A stretch of 64,000 bases of DNA from Salipiger abyssi (lineage in GTDB: Bacteria > Pseudomonadota > Alphaproteobacteria > Rhodobacterales > Rhodobacteraceae): assembly GCF_001975705.1 (NCBI RefSeq), contig NZ_CP015093.1:1240001-1304000 (forward strand). The letters are read 5' to 3'. This document shows, one piece after another, positions 37,214-46,093 of the stretch. The notes beneath the pieces were generated by a model. It worked only from the letters and a program-made list of their open reading frames with translations. It did no database searches and was not told the origin of the DNA. Within the stretch, counting starts at the first letter, position 1. The number at the start of each line of letters is the position of its first letter. A program made the position numbers and the translations under genes.

Positions 37214-37733
37214 ATTCTCGGTCTGTGTGCAGCAAAGAAGGGTGCGATTTTAAGACCTCCCGTCTGCGCCCTTGGACGCATCACTGAGTCTCTCTCCCCG
37301 CCGAAAGCCCGGAGCATTGGGCAATTTTTTTCCGGCTTTCGGCATGGCATTCAAACGCGCAACCGTCATTCTGAAGGCGCCGCGGAGCGCTCTAACCAAT
37401 AAGCCATGCGCCATTACTCACGGACAAGCTGGCGTCGGCGCTCCGCGGCGCAAACTTGGAGCAAGGGGTCAAGTAAGGATCTGCCATCCCAGCTCATGGT
37501 ACACCAGACGTATAGGTAAGGACCCTGCTGGAAAGTATCGGAACCGGTTAAAAGAGCTATATCTCCTTGACGGCTCTCCGTGTGTGCCTCGATGCGCGAC
37601 TCACGCAGTCGAGAATGAGCCTGCTAGAGAGAGATTTCAGAACGTCAAGGCGAGCGGTGCCTTCGGGAAATTGAAGCGTATCAGGCCGGTCGCAGAGAGA
37701 CACCGATCCGTCTTTGAACGGTATTTTGAGTTG
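37214..37733. other. Non-coding stretch with motif copy, inverted repeats and a tRNA-like relic
   Basis: No supportable gene in 520 bases; the long plus-strand open frame that crosses into the TetR gene is an antisense artefact. It holds: a fifth copy of the two-half-site motif (37319-37347, GGGCAATTTTTTTCCGG then GGCATGG); a perfect 10-bp inverted repeat GCCGAAAGCC (37300-37309) with GGCTTTCGGC (37334-37343); a perfect 14-bp inverted repeat GCGCCGCGGAGCGC (37377-37390) with its complement at 37438-37451; and, on the minus strand about 37345-37413, a tRNA-like segment with a good D-arm (GGCTTATTGGTTAGAGCGC) but a degenerate anticodon stem. Confidence 0.5.
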
Positions 37734-38312
37734 TTAACCACGCGTTGCAAGACCCCGGATGACGGCTTGATAGGCGTAATCTGTGATGTCCTCCGGCTTC
37801 TTTCCACCCAGGACATTAGCTTGGCGAAGCGCCCATATGCCATGGAGAAGGCTCCACAACGTCACAGTCGCAGCGGGGGCGTCTTCCACTCCCACGAGAG
37901 GCTCAACGACTGCCAGCACCTGCGGCCACATCAGGGTATGATAATGCGGTTCCGGTAATCGCGATGCAGCTGCCGGCTTTGCATCGAGGAAGATGCGGTA
38001 GAGGTCCGGATTGTTCTCAGCGAAACTCGAATAGATCTCCAGAAGGCGGTGTAGCCGGGACACAGGCGCCGTCCCCTCCGGCAGCGCAGCCATGCCCTCG
38101 TCGATCGCAGCATAGAGTTCTTGAGCAACTGCATCCGCCGCCGCAGCACGCAGCACATCGAGGCTGTCATAATACTTGTAGAGCGCATTAGCGGTCACCC
38201 CCAACTCTTTGGCCAGACGACGAAGTGTTAACGCACCTTCGCCTTCCCGTCGGAGAAGGGAAAGAGCGGACGCGGTGATGATTTGCGGATCAATCTTGCT
38301 CGGATAAACCAT
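37734..38312 (-). CDS. TetR-family transcriptional regulator
   Basis: A 192-residue repressor. The N-terminal helix-turn-helix reads ITASALSLLRREGEGALTLR, then RLAKELGVTANALYKYYDSL. The C-terminal ligand domain (LHRLLEIYSSFAENNPDLYR) is of the TetR_C type. It is divergent to the SDR at 38393, with a dyad in the 80-base gap, so it probably represses that gene and itself. Confidence 0.9.
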   Translation of the reverse strand: MVYPSKIDPQIITASALSLLRREGEGALTLRRLAKELGVTANALYKYYDSLDVLRAAAADAVAQELYAAIDEGMAALPEGTAPVSRLHRLLEIYSSFAENNPDLYRIFLDAKPAAASRLPEPHYHTLMWPQVLAVVEPLVGVEDAPAATVTLWSLLHGIWALRQANVLGGKKPEDITDYAYQAVIRGLATRG

Positions 38313-38319
38313 GGTTCAC

Positions 38320-38361
38320 ACCATACATCTTGAATCTCGCATCGTCACAAAATATACGATG
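38320..38361. promoter_or_regulatory. Operator-like dyads between TetR and SDR genes
   Basis: CATCGT (38340-38345) and ACGATG (38356-38361) form a dyad spaced by 10 bases; a wider pair is ATACATC near 38323 and GATGTAT near 38359. The position between divergent TetR and SDR starts suggests the TetR binding site. Confidence 0.45.
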
Positions 38362-38392
38362 TATATCTTCGAGGATTCGCTGAGAGGCAAGC

Positions 38393-39313
38393 ATGTCACT
38401 GACCCGGTCCATCATTGTCACTGGAGGCAATTCCGGCCTCGGCTTGCAGACCGCGAGACATTTCGCTCGCGACCCCGCGACCGAGGTAATCATCGGCTGC
38501 CGCAGCGCGGAACACGGGCTCAGCAGTGTTGCAGAGATCAAGGCCGATGGTGGCCATGCGACTTGGCTACAGCTGGATCTTGCCAGCCAGGCTTCGGTCC
38601 GTACTTTCGTCGAGGCTTTTCACAAGGCTGAACTGCCGCAGCTCTACGCTCTGATCTGCAATGCAGGCAGCCAGAATGTGGGCGTACCTGCCAAAACCAA
38701 GGAAGGCTATGAGACAACCTTTGCGGTGAATCATCTGGGCCACTATCTGCTTTCGCGCTTGTTGCTGCCCGACATCGTTGAAGGAGGTAGGATCACCATC
38801 ATCGCGAGTGGTGTCCATGATCCAGCCGTGAGGACTGGTATGCCACATCCGAGTTATTCGACCGCTCAGGCAGTTGCGCATGACTTCTCCCTTGGCCGGA
38901 CAGCAGGCTTGCGGCGCTATACGACATCGAAACTCTGCAATGTCATGTACGGCTATGAACTGGCTCGCCGTCTGGCGGCATCAGACAACGCGCGCCTCAA
39001 CTCAATTCGTGTTAACATCTTAGATCCCGGCCTGATGCCAGCGACAGGTCTTGCACGCTCGTTTCCGCCGCACCTTCAATGGGTATCGCGAAATCTCCTC
39101 CCACTTCTGCGGTTTGTAATGGACAACGTCCATCGCCCGGAGGTGTCGGCGCAACGCGTTGCGGACATCACCACTGGTCCAATGGCAGAACCGGGTAACC
39201 GCTATTTCTCCGACGGCAAAGTGGCGCGTTCATCCGTCGAATCTTACGACGAGAGAAAATGGCTCGAATTGTGGGAGAGTAGCGCTGCTATGACAGGCTT
39301 GCCCGACTGTTAG
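38393..39313 (+). CDS. SDR-family oxidoreductase (retinol dehydrogenase-like)
   Basis: Short-chain dehydrogenase of 306 residues. Cofactor motif TGGNSGLGLQTARHFARDPA, ICNAGSQNVGVPAKTKEGYE, NHLGHYLLSRLLLPDI, Ser in ITIIASGVHDP and Tyr-Lys in YTTSKLCNVMYGYELAR. It belongs to the same long SDR group as the protein at 31480 but is not a close copy. Likely repressed by the divergent TetR. Confidence 0.9.
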   Translation: MSLTRSIIVTGGNSGLGLQTARHFARDPATEVIIGCRSAEHGLSSVAEIKADGGHATWLQLDLASQASVRTFVEAFHKAELPQLYALICNAGSQNVGVPAKTKEGYETTFAVNHLGHYLLSRLLLPDIVEGGRITIIASGVHDPAVRTGMPHPSYSTAQAVAHDFSLGRTAGLRRYTTSKLCNVMYGYELARRLAASDNARLNSIRVNILDPGLMPATGLARSFPPHLQWVSRNLLPLLRFVMDNVHRPEVSAQRVADITTGPMAEPGNRYFSDGKVARSSVESYDERKWLELWESSAAMTGLPDC

Positions 39314-39437
39314 CTCTCTCCGGAAGGCTTGCACGGCGTCGAAGCGGCGGACAAATTTTCAAGCCCACATTAAGCAGATCAGAAAGACTGGTTGGCAGAA
39401 ATACTGTGGCACATTTGGAGTATTTGCGGCGCTCGAG

Positions 39438-40836
39438 GGTAGTGCCCCGAGAGATGGTGTAAGAGCGCCGACCTTCGGAGAGGTTCAAGGCTGATCAGGT
39501 CGCCACGGCGGACAGCCTGACGGTTGTAGTGTCGGTGACACGCGCCAGGCTTTCAAGCGACATGTATCTCCGCGCAACCGTCCATTCGTCATTGGTCTCG
39601 AGCATCAGCGCGCCGACGAGACGGACGATGGCCTCGTCGTTCGGGAAGATGCCGATGACGTCAGACCTGCGCTTGATCTCCCGGTTCACCCGCTCCAGTG
39701 GGTTCGTCGACGCGATCTGGGCCCAATGCTCACGTGGAAAATCCATGTAGGCGAGGACGTCGTCGCGCGAGGCGTCCATGAGGGCGCCGAGCCGCGCCTG
39801 CTTCTCGCGCAGCGCGTCAGCCACGACCTCCCACTGGGCTTCGGCATCCGCCTTGTTTTCCTGGGCGAAGATCGTCTTCAGCATTGCCGCCACGGCCGTG
39901 CGCTGCTTGGTCGGAGCATGGGCAAGCGCGTTTCTCATCCAGTGAACGCGACAGCGCTGGTGCGTCGCGTCGAACACCCGCCGCGCGGCAGCCCGCAGCC
40001 CCTTGTGGTCATCGGAGACCACCAGCTTCACGCCGCGCAGGCCACGGTCGGCGAGAGAGCGCAGGAAGTCGGTCCAGAACGTTTCTGCTTCGGATGGACC
40101 GGTGGCGACGCCGAGAACTTCGCGCTTGCCGTCCTCGTTCACAGCTACCGCTATTATCACGGCGCGGCTGATGATCCGCCCGCTCTCGCGCACTTTCACG
40201 TAGGTCGCGTCGAGCCAGAGATAGGGCCAGGCGCCTTCGAGCGGCCGGGAGAGGAATGCATTCACCCGCTCGTCGATTTCGACACAAAGGCGACTGACTT
40301 GGCTCTTCGACATGCCGCCAGCGCCCATCGCCTTCACCAGATCGTCTACGGAGCGCGTCGAGACCCCGTGGACGTAAGCCTCCTGGATCACCGCCACCAG
40401 CGCCTTCTCAGCAGTCCGTCGCGGCTCCAGGAAGCTGGGCAGGTAGCTCCCCTTTCTCAGCCGCGGGATTTCCAGCGCGATCCGACCGGCACGAGTGTCC
40501 CAGTCGCGGTCCCGGTAACCGTTTCGCTGAACCTCCCGCAGGGGAGAGCGAGCGCCCTTCGCGGCACCGGTTCGCGCCTCGACCTCCACTTCCATGATCC
40601 GCTCGGCCGCGAAGGCCAGCATCTCGCGCACGAGATCGCCATCGGCCTGCTTCGCAACCAGCTCAATCAGCGTCATTCTGTCATCGGTCATCGTCATCTC
40701 CGTTCTTGGTTCAAGGTCTCGCAACCCGAACCTTCTCGAAGATCGGCGGTGGCCGCCAGCGTCACACCCGGCCGCGCGCTGCGCTACGCTGGGGGCTCCG
40801 CGCGCGGCCTCCTACACCAAGCGTTGGGACACTACC
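39438..40836 (-). mobile_element. IS256-family insertion sequence
   Basis: An element of about 1.4 kb with imperfect inverted repeats starting GGTAGTG at both ends (39438 inward and 40836 inward, both containing TGGTGTA). It is flanked by a perfect 9-bp direct repeat GCGCTCGAG (39429-39437 and 40837-40845), the expected target duplication. Intact gene and duplication point to a recent insertion. Confidence 0.9.
39495..40697 (-). CDS. IS256-family transposase
   Basis: DDE transposase of 400 residues of the Mutator/IS256 type. [20 protein letters not shown] carries the first catalytic Asp, [20 protein letters not shown] the second, [15 protein letters not shown] is the family signature, and [20 protein letters not shown] carries the Glu. 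The start ATG at 40697 follows GGAG; the frame is open nine codons further. Intact. Confidence 0.93.
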   Translation of the reverse strand: MTMTDDRMTLIELVAKQADGDLVREMLAFAAERIMEVEVEARTGAAKGARSPLREVQRNGYRDRDWDTRAGRIALEIPRLRKGSYLPSFLEPRRTAEKALVAVIQEAYVHGVSTRSVDDLVKAMGAGGMSKSQVSRLCVEIDERVNAFLSRPLEGAWPYLWLDATYVKVRESGRIISRAVIIAVAVNEDGKREVLGVATGPSEAETFWTDFLRSLADRGLRGVKLVVSDDHKGLRAAARRVFDATHQRCRVHWMRNALAHAPTKQRTAVAAMLKTIFAQENKADAEAQWEVVADALREKQARLGALMDASRDDVLAYMDFPREHWAQIASTNPLERVNREIKRRSDVIGIFPNDEAIVRLVGALMLETNDEWTVARRYMSLESLARVTDTTTVRLSAVAT

Positions 40837-40991
40837 GCGCTCGAGCATGTAGATTGCAGAATAGCGACACTGCCCCTCTATCCGTTACGAATGCGAGATT
40901 GCCTGCTGCCGACAAAATGTCGCGACGCATCAAGTGTTGTTGGAGCAATCCAGTCTCGAACGAATTCTTGTCGTTCCGAAGCTGAAGCCCA

Positions 40992-41018
40992 ACACTGGTT
41001 AGCATTGCTAACCAGTGT
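40992..41018. promoter_or_regulatory. Near-perfect 27-bp palindrome
   Basis: Two perfect 13-base arms, ACACTGGTTAGCA (40992-41004) and its complement (41006-41018), surround a single base. It has no T run, so an operator for a dimeric repressor is more likely than a terminator. The gene once next to it seems lost: on one side lies the IS256, on the other a decayed molybdo-hydroxylase copy. Confidence 0.55.
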
Positions 41019-41112
41019 GGTTAAATGACATGATCTTAACTTTTTGAGTTCTAGCTCCAACTCTTGATTGACTGGGAAGCCCCCCTAATCAGACGAGGCG
41101 CACGGGCAAAAC

Positions 41113-41904
41113 ATGCCACAGAGCAAAGCCACAATCCTCAGAGGAGAACCGGAGGCGCGCACCATGAGCTCCGATATTGCCACGCAGAGGATTGTCGGGA
41201 TCGTCGACGTCGTTCCCATGGCTATCTCCCTGGCTGAGTTCGCCGAGACATCCACGGCGGCGACTGCAGGGTACGATGCGCTGGACGTGACCCGGAGCGC
41301 GACTTCCCCTCTCCGATCTGCCGACAGCGCCAGCAAACTTGAGGCACTGATAGTTGCCGACGACGACATGCTGGCCGGTCACTTCGGCTTGACCGAAATC
41401 GGCGACCTCGAGGCAGTTTTCACCGACGACAATGTTGTCGCCTCGCGCTGCACGACAGAGCATGTCGACCACGCACAGATGGAGCCGCTGAACACTGTTG
41501 CTTCGTTTAGCGCAGACGAGCTCGGCGCAAAAGTCTGGTTGGGAAGCCAGTGGGAGACCGTTTCGATAGGCCTGACGGCTTGGGTTCTGGGCACGATTCC
41601 CGATTGCATCCAGTTCTACGCGGTTCAGACAGGAGCGACGCCCGAACAAAGTAAGAACCTCATCCGCAACCTATTGCGTGATGCATTACCCCTGTTACGA
41701 GCCTCAGTGCGTCCGGTGATGTTGGTCCTGTGCTCGTGGGCGTCGTCAACTACGATTGGCTACGACCGACGACGATCCGTCACCCCGACGCACTGCAGAA
41801 CAATGACCGCAGCTTTGCAGCGTCGCATCATTAGATCGCCGCACGATCGATTTTGGCGTTCGCCTTCATGGAACGCAGTAACTCGATTTCTCACAGCGAC
41901 CTGA
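41113..41904 (+). pseudogene. Decayed internal fragment of a molybdopterin dehydrogenase
   Basis: A still-open frame whose middle part aligns with residues of the enzyme at 12960: LDVTRSATSPLRSADSASKL against LDVTWSETSLFRSADSETEL, CTTEHVDHAQMEPLNTVASF against YTTEHVYHAQMEPLNAVASV, then ADELGAKVWLGSQWETVS. The Moco loop GGGFGRR is replaced by GATPEQSKN, and both the Tat N-terminus and the catalytic glutamate end are missing. It is on the opposite strand to the intact copy. I read it as a relic of a third enzyme, not a functional gene. Confidence 0.7.
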
Positions 41905-42067
41905 TGGTGATGGAGGAGCTGAAAAGCCGATTATGGGGTCACCGCCTTCCGGACCGAACAGGTCGTGGGACCGCAGCAGCCAGAGCTTTCGACTCGAAGA
42001 TCGGTGTGAAGACATCGAACATGCCCCAGGAGTCAGTTCGCCGATCATAGACCTGGAAAAATCAAAA

Positions 42068-43087
42068 ATGCCTAAACTCACCCGAGAACACAGGAGGCCG
42101 AGAAGGGTGGCGAAAGGCCCAGAGTGCATAGAGATCCGCCATCTGAGATATTTTCTGGCCGCGGCCGAGTATGGCAGTTTCCGAAAAGCAGCAGCCGTGC
42201 TCGACATTCAACCCTCGGCCATCAGCCGTCGTATTCGTGACCTCGAAGATCGACTCGGCGCATCGTTATTCCACCGCCAAAGTGGTGGCGTTTTGCTCAC
42301 CCATGTCGGCCACCGATACCAGTATCGTGTCCGTAAGATTCTTCGTAACTTTGGAGAAGGCTCACAGGAAATCGCGGCCGCGGGCCGGTCAGAGTATGGA
42401 CGTGTAAGGATAGGGATCTGTTCATCTATTGCATCGGGTTTTTTGGCTGAGCTTCTCTCGAAGTATGGGTCCCAATTTGGAGACGTCCGACTCGAACTCA
42501 TCGATGGATATCCCAATGAACATACCTCCGAAATACGCAAACTTAATCTCGACATCGCCTTTCTGACCGGAACCAGACCTTGGCCGGGTTGCGAAAGGGC
42601 AATGATGTGGTCAGAGGGTGTTTTCGCAGTTCTACCAGAATACCATGTTTTAGCTAATCGAGCAGCAGTGAGGTGGCACGATCTTGGCGACGAGATCTTT
42701 ATCGTCAGTGAAGCAGCACCAGGCCAGGAGATCTATGATTATTTGGTGAAGAACCTGGCGGAGCTCGGCTGGCATCCTGAAATACAGGTGCAGTCCGTCA
42801 GTCGCGACACTCTGCTACCTTTGGTGGCCCTTGGACGCGGTTTGACGCTCATCAGCGAGGCAATGACCGTGGCAACATATCCCGGTGTTGTCTATCGCCC
42901 GATTAGGGGCGAATGCCTTCCGTTCTCAGCTGTATGGTCACAGAACAACGACAACCCCGCCTTCAGACGTCTTTTGAGCATGGCAAGGACAAAGTCAGCA
43001 TCCGAGACTGGCGGTGCCGTCAGTGGGTATTCCCCGGCAATTGCGCAGCACGCCGCGCCTTCGCAAACCCCCGATCCGTCGCCATGA
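42068..43087 (+). CDS. LysR-family regulator, C-terminus running into the conjugative element
   Basis: LTTR of 339 residues. Helix-turn-helix: IEIRHLRYFLAAAEYGSFRK, AAAVLDIQPSAISRRIRDLE, DRLGASLFHRQSGG. The effector domain (RVRIGICSSIASGFLAELLS, LNLDIAFLTG, LGRGLTLISEAMTVA) is complete up to FRRLLSMARTKS. The last 23 or so codons (SGYSPAIAQHAAPSQTPDPS) are antisense to the end of the DUF2274 gene and look non-native, so the original stop may have been lost where the two DNA blocks joined. The ATG at 42068 is chosen since upstream sequence looks non-coding. Confidence 0.82.
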   Translation: MPKLTREHRRPRRVAKGPECIEIRHLRYFLAAAEYGSFRKAAAVLDIQPSAISRRIRDLEDRLGASLFHRQSGGVLLTHVGHRYQYRVRKILRNFGEGSQEIAAAGRSEYGRVRIGICSSIASGFLAELLSKYGSQFGDVRLELIDGYPNEHTSEIRKLNLDIAFLTGTRPWPGCERAMMWSEGVFAVLPEYHVLANRAAVRWHDLGDEIFIVSEAAPGQEIYDYLVKNLAELGWHPEIQVQSVSRDTLLPLVALGRGLTLISEAMTVATYPGVVYRPIRGECLPFSAVWSQNNDNPAFRRLLSMARTKSASETGGAVSGYSPAIAQHAAPSQTPDPSP

Positions 43088-43259
43088 ACCGTTCGAGCAT
43101 GGGAACGATCAGCCGGACAGGATCGGCAACAGGCTGCCCCGTCTCCCGTCCCAGCACCTCGGCATAGACGACCAGATCGCGATGAACGGACGCGGGCAAC
43201 TCCACCGTCACCTTCACCGGCTTGTCATCGGGCAACGGCCCAAGCTTCAGTTTCGACAT
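43020..43259 (-). CDS. DUF2274 protein at the end of the trb operon
   Basis: A 79-residue protein: SKLKLGPLPDDKPVKVTVEL, PASVHRDLVVYAEVLGRETG, VADPVRLIVPMLERFMATDR. It resembles a ribbon-helix-helix-like small protein and matches DUF2274, regularly found directly after trbI in Tn4371-like elements. Its function is not established. Two bases separate it from trbI. Its 3' end overlaps the LysR frame on the other strand. Confidence 0.85.
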   Translation of the reverse strand: MSKLKLGPLPDDKPVKVTVELPASVHRDLVVYAEVLGRETGQPVADPVRLIVPMLERFMATDRGFAKARRAAQLPGNTH

Positions 43260-43261
43260 GA

Positions 43262-44383
43262 TCAGCCTCCTGTGGGTTCGAATACCAGATCGCGAGTGAC
43301 GATGATCCTGACCGGGAACCCTGGCCGGATGGTCAGTGTCGGCGCGACCTGCAGCTGACGCTGGACAATCTGCTGACCGGCCTGGTTGACCGTGTCCACC
43401 GCGCCATCGCGGATCGCCTGGACCAGGCGGTCTTCGTCATCGGTGGCGAGGTCCGCGCCGATCGCGAGCAGCGTGGACAGACCCGCCGCGCGCATCAGAT
43501 CCCACCAGTGATAGTCAACGCCATCTTCGAGGCCGGCATAGCCGCTCGCATCCGCTCCTGGCAGACGTTCGAGAGTGATGGACCGGCCTCCGGGCAGGAT
43601 CAGGCGGTTCCAGACCAGCAGGACGCGGCGTTGGCCGAACGTCACCCCGTCATCGTATTGGCCGATGATGCGGGTTCCCTGCGGGATCAGCAGCAGCGAT
43701 CCGGTCGGGCTGTCATAGACGTTCTCGGTGACCTGCGCGGTGATCTGGCCCGGGAGATCGGAGCGAATGCCGGTGATCAGCGCGGCCGGGATCACCGCTC
43801 CGGCCTGAAGGATGTACGGCGAGGCTGGCGGCTGAATGCGATCCGATGCGACGGTTTGCCGGTCCACCGGACCGTTGAGGAAAGCCGTATGCCGGCTGCC
43901 CTCGGGTTGTTCGGTGACACCCAGGCCCGGAAGGTTCACGCCGACCCCGGCCGTCGTCGCTCTGCCAGACGCCGTCTGAAAGAAGACACCGCTCAGACGC
44001 GCGGTTTCCTCCTCTGCCCTGCGGCGCTCCGCGTCCGGATCGACGGTCGGGCCCGCAATCGGCGGAGGACCCACGGGCACTCCCCGCTCCTGCGCATCGA
44101 GGATCGGTCGCCCTAGGTCACCGGGCAGTGCGGGTCCCAGAACCGGTCCGGTATAGTCGGACGGCAACCCTTCCAAGCCGTCCGCGGCCGGTCGATTGTC
44201 GATGGAGTAGAGTTCTCCACCTCCCGACCCTGCCTCACGGGTCTGGAGCGCATAGATCAGCGCACCCCCGATGCCGAACAGCGCGACCGCTCCGACACCG
44301 GCCAGAACCTTGCGCGACAGCCTGGTCACGCGGGGCGGATCGGGACGCAGACGCATCGGAGCTGCAGGATCGGTGTCACTCAT
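43262..44383 (-). CDS. trbI: Conjugal transfer protein TrbI (VirB10-like)
   Basis: Core channel scaffold protein of the P-type T4SS, 373 residues, bridging inner and outer membranes. One transmembrane segment (VLAGVGAVALFGIGGALIYA) is followed by a proline-rich periplasmic stretch and the VirB10 C-terminal domain (ILQAGAVIPAALITGIRSDL, SLLLIPQGTRIIGQYDDGVT, LVWNRLILPGGRSITLERLP). ATG at 44383 gives SDTDPAAPMRLRPD; the frame is open upstream. It overlaps trbG by 8 bases. Confidence 0.93.
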   Translation of the reverse strand: MSDTDPAAPMRLRPDPPRVTRLSRKVLAGVGAVALFGIGGALIYALQTREAGSGGGELYSIDNRPAADGLEGLPSDYTGPVLGPALPGDLGRPILDAQERGVPVGPPPIAGPTVDPDAERRRAEEETARLSGVFFQTASGRATTAGVGVNLPGLGVTEQPEGSRHTAFLNGPVDRQTVASDRIQPPASPYILQAGAVIPAALITGIRSDLPGQITAQVTENVYDSPTGSLLLIPQGTRIIGQYDDGVTFGQRRVLLVWNRLILPGGRSITLERLPGADASGYAGLEDGVDYHWWDLMRAAGLSTLLAIGADLATDDEDRLVQAIRDGAVDTVNQAGQQIVQRQLQVAPTLTIRPGFPVRIIVTRDLVFEPTGG

Positions 44384-45407
44384 GACGCCCCTCCCCTTCG
44401 CGCATCCCCTCCGCCCGCGCATCCGCCTCGCGCTCCTCCATGCGCACGATCCGGACCACCTGCTGGCGGTCTCCTGCGCCCAGCCGGAGCTCCGCCGCAC
44501 CGAAGAGGCGGTCCACGATCAGCACGTTCCGGTGAATGCGGCTGTTGACGATCTGCGGCTCGCCGTCCGCGCCGAGCACGAAGAGCGGCGGCATCTCACC
44601 CTGGGCGATGCCCGCCGGGAAGACCACATAGACACGACGGCCATCGTCGAACACAGAAACCGGACGCCAGGGCGGGCTCTCCCCCTGAATCTGCAAGCCG
44701 TAGCGATGATTGCGGGCAGAGGGCGCAGGAATGGTCGGCGCGGTTGCCACGGCCTGTTGCCCACCACGCGGCGCTGCCGGATAGGCCCAGGCGACCGAAG
44801 GCATGTAGAGCGCCTCGCGTGCACGCAGCTCGATCATGTACACCCGCCTGTCAGTGCTGACCACCAGATTGGTCGAGATGTCGTCCCGCGTCGGTTTGAC
44901 GAGGATGTGGACGCGGGCGGTGGATCCGGTCCCGCTCTCTGTGTCGCCAATGATCCAGCGCGTGGTATCCCCCGCGGCGATCGGGCCTGCGCCGGTCAGA
45001 CGCTCGCCCGGCTCGAGTGCGATGTTGGTGATCTGACCCGGCGCGGCATAGACCTGATAGAGGGCTCCTTCCGACCAGGGATAGATCTGGATCGCATTGT
45101 AATAGCCTTCGCGGCGCGGTTCGACCCGGGCGGCGGCATTGGCGTTTTCGACACGACCGGTTGGTGTGCCCGCCGCCGCTCCGCCGTGCGCCACCGTCCA
45201 AACGGGTGGCGTGTGCAGTGGCCGAGGGTGTTCCCCGGCCGTTGAGGCGGGCGGAGTGGGCAGCGGCGGCACGGACTCGTCGTAGCTGAATTCCGGCACC
45301 CTGTTACTGGCACACCCCGCGAGCAAGGACGCGGAAAGCAGCAAGGCCACCAAGGTGAGCTTGTTGACGCCCGGAGACCTGGTTGCATGCAGATGCTGTT
45401 CAATCAT
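44376..45407 (-). CDS. trbG: Conjugal transfer protein TrbG (VirB9-like)
   Basis: Outer-membrane core-complex protein of 343 residues. LSASLLAGCASNRVPEFS contains a lipobox, so it is probably a lipoprotein. The VirB9 domain shows YNAIQIYPWSEGALYQVYAA, ITNIALEPGERLTGAGPIAA, HILVKPTRDDISTNLVVSTD and VFDDGRRVYVVFPAGIA. The start overlaps the trbF stop as ATGA. Confidence 0.93.
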   Translation of the reverse strand: MIEQHLHATRSPGVNKLTLVALLLSASLLAGCASNRVPEFSYDESVPPLPTPPASTAGEHPRPLHTPPVWTVAHGGAAAGTPTGRVENANAAARVEPRREGYYNAIQIYPWSEGALYQVYAAPGQITNIALEPGERLTGAGPIAAGDTTRWIIGDTESGTGSTARVHILVKPTRDDISTNLVVSTDRRVYMIELRAREALYMPSVAWAYPAAPRGGQQAVATAPTIPAPSARNHRYGLQIQGESPPWRPVSVFDDGRRVYVVFPAGIAQGEMPPLFVLGADGEPQIVNSRIHRNVLIVDRLFGAAELRLGAGDRQQVVRIVRMEEREADARAEGMREGEGRHE

Positions 45408-46093
45408 TGGCTCATCTCCCGCGACCAGGAGATCGCATTGACATAGATTCCGAGGGGGTTGGCGCGCAGGCGCTCGGCGCTACGCGGGGTCTGGATCACG
45501 ACGGTCAGGATCGCGGTCCAGCGCTCGGTCGCGGAAAGCTGGCCGTTCTCGTAGTGGCGCTCGGTCCAGGCGACGCGGAACGATCCCGGCGAGGCCCGGA
45601 TGACAGAGGACACCTCGACAGCGATCTGTTGGCGACCGACGCGTGTGAACGGGTCGTTGGCGCGAGCGAAGTCGTTAAGCGCGGCCGCGCCGCGATCCGT
45701 GGTGAACTCATAGGCGCGCAACCAGTTCTGCCGCACGATAATCGGATCGGCGGGGATCGACCGGACCTGTTCGATGAAACGGCCGAGATGGAAGGCGATC
45801 TGCGGATCGGTCGGCTCGTAGTCGGCGGAAGCCGGGGCGACAGCCTGGGCCTCGCCGAGCGAGTCGACCTGAACGACCCAGGGCACGACGGTGCCACGCG
45901 CGGATTGCCAGACCAGGGCGCCGGCAAAACCCGCCGCGAGGATCAGGCTGCCGAAGGCCATGTAGCGCCAGTTGCGGGCCTGAACACGGGCGGAGCCGAT
46001 ACGCTCATCCCAGACCTGCGCAGCCCTCTGGTAAGGCGTTTCTGGTTGAGGTGTCTTGCCATAGTGCGTGGCGGAACGCCTGAAGAGGTTCAT
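45404..46093 (-). CDS. trbF: Conjugal transfer protein TrbF (VirB8-like)
   Basis: Bitopic inner membrane protein of 229 residues, the assembly factor of the T4SS. One transmembrane segment (MAFGSLILAAGFAGALVWQS) is followed by a periplasmic NTF2-like VirB8 domain (DPQIAFHLGRFIEQVRSIPA, RVAWTERHYENGQLSATERW, LRANPLGIYVNAISWSREM). Overlaps both neighbours by ATGA. Confidence 0.93.
   Translation of the reverse strand: MNLFRRSATHYGKTPQPETPYQRAAQVWDERIGSARVQARNWRYMAFGSLILAAGFAGALVWQSARGTVVPWVVQVDSLGEAQAVAPASADYEPTDPQIAFHLGRFIEQVRSIPADPIIVRQNWLRAYEFTTDRGAAALNDFARANDPFTRVGRQQIAVEVSSVIRASPGSFRVAWTERHYENGQLSATERWTAILTVVIQTPRSAERLRANPLGIYVNAISWSREMSQ

Noticed and set aside
37272..37958. 228-codon plus-strand open frame
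   Set aside because: Its second half is antisense to the TetR gene, it has no ribosome site, and composition and residues do not look like a protein.
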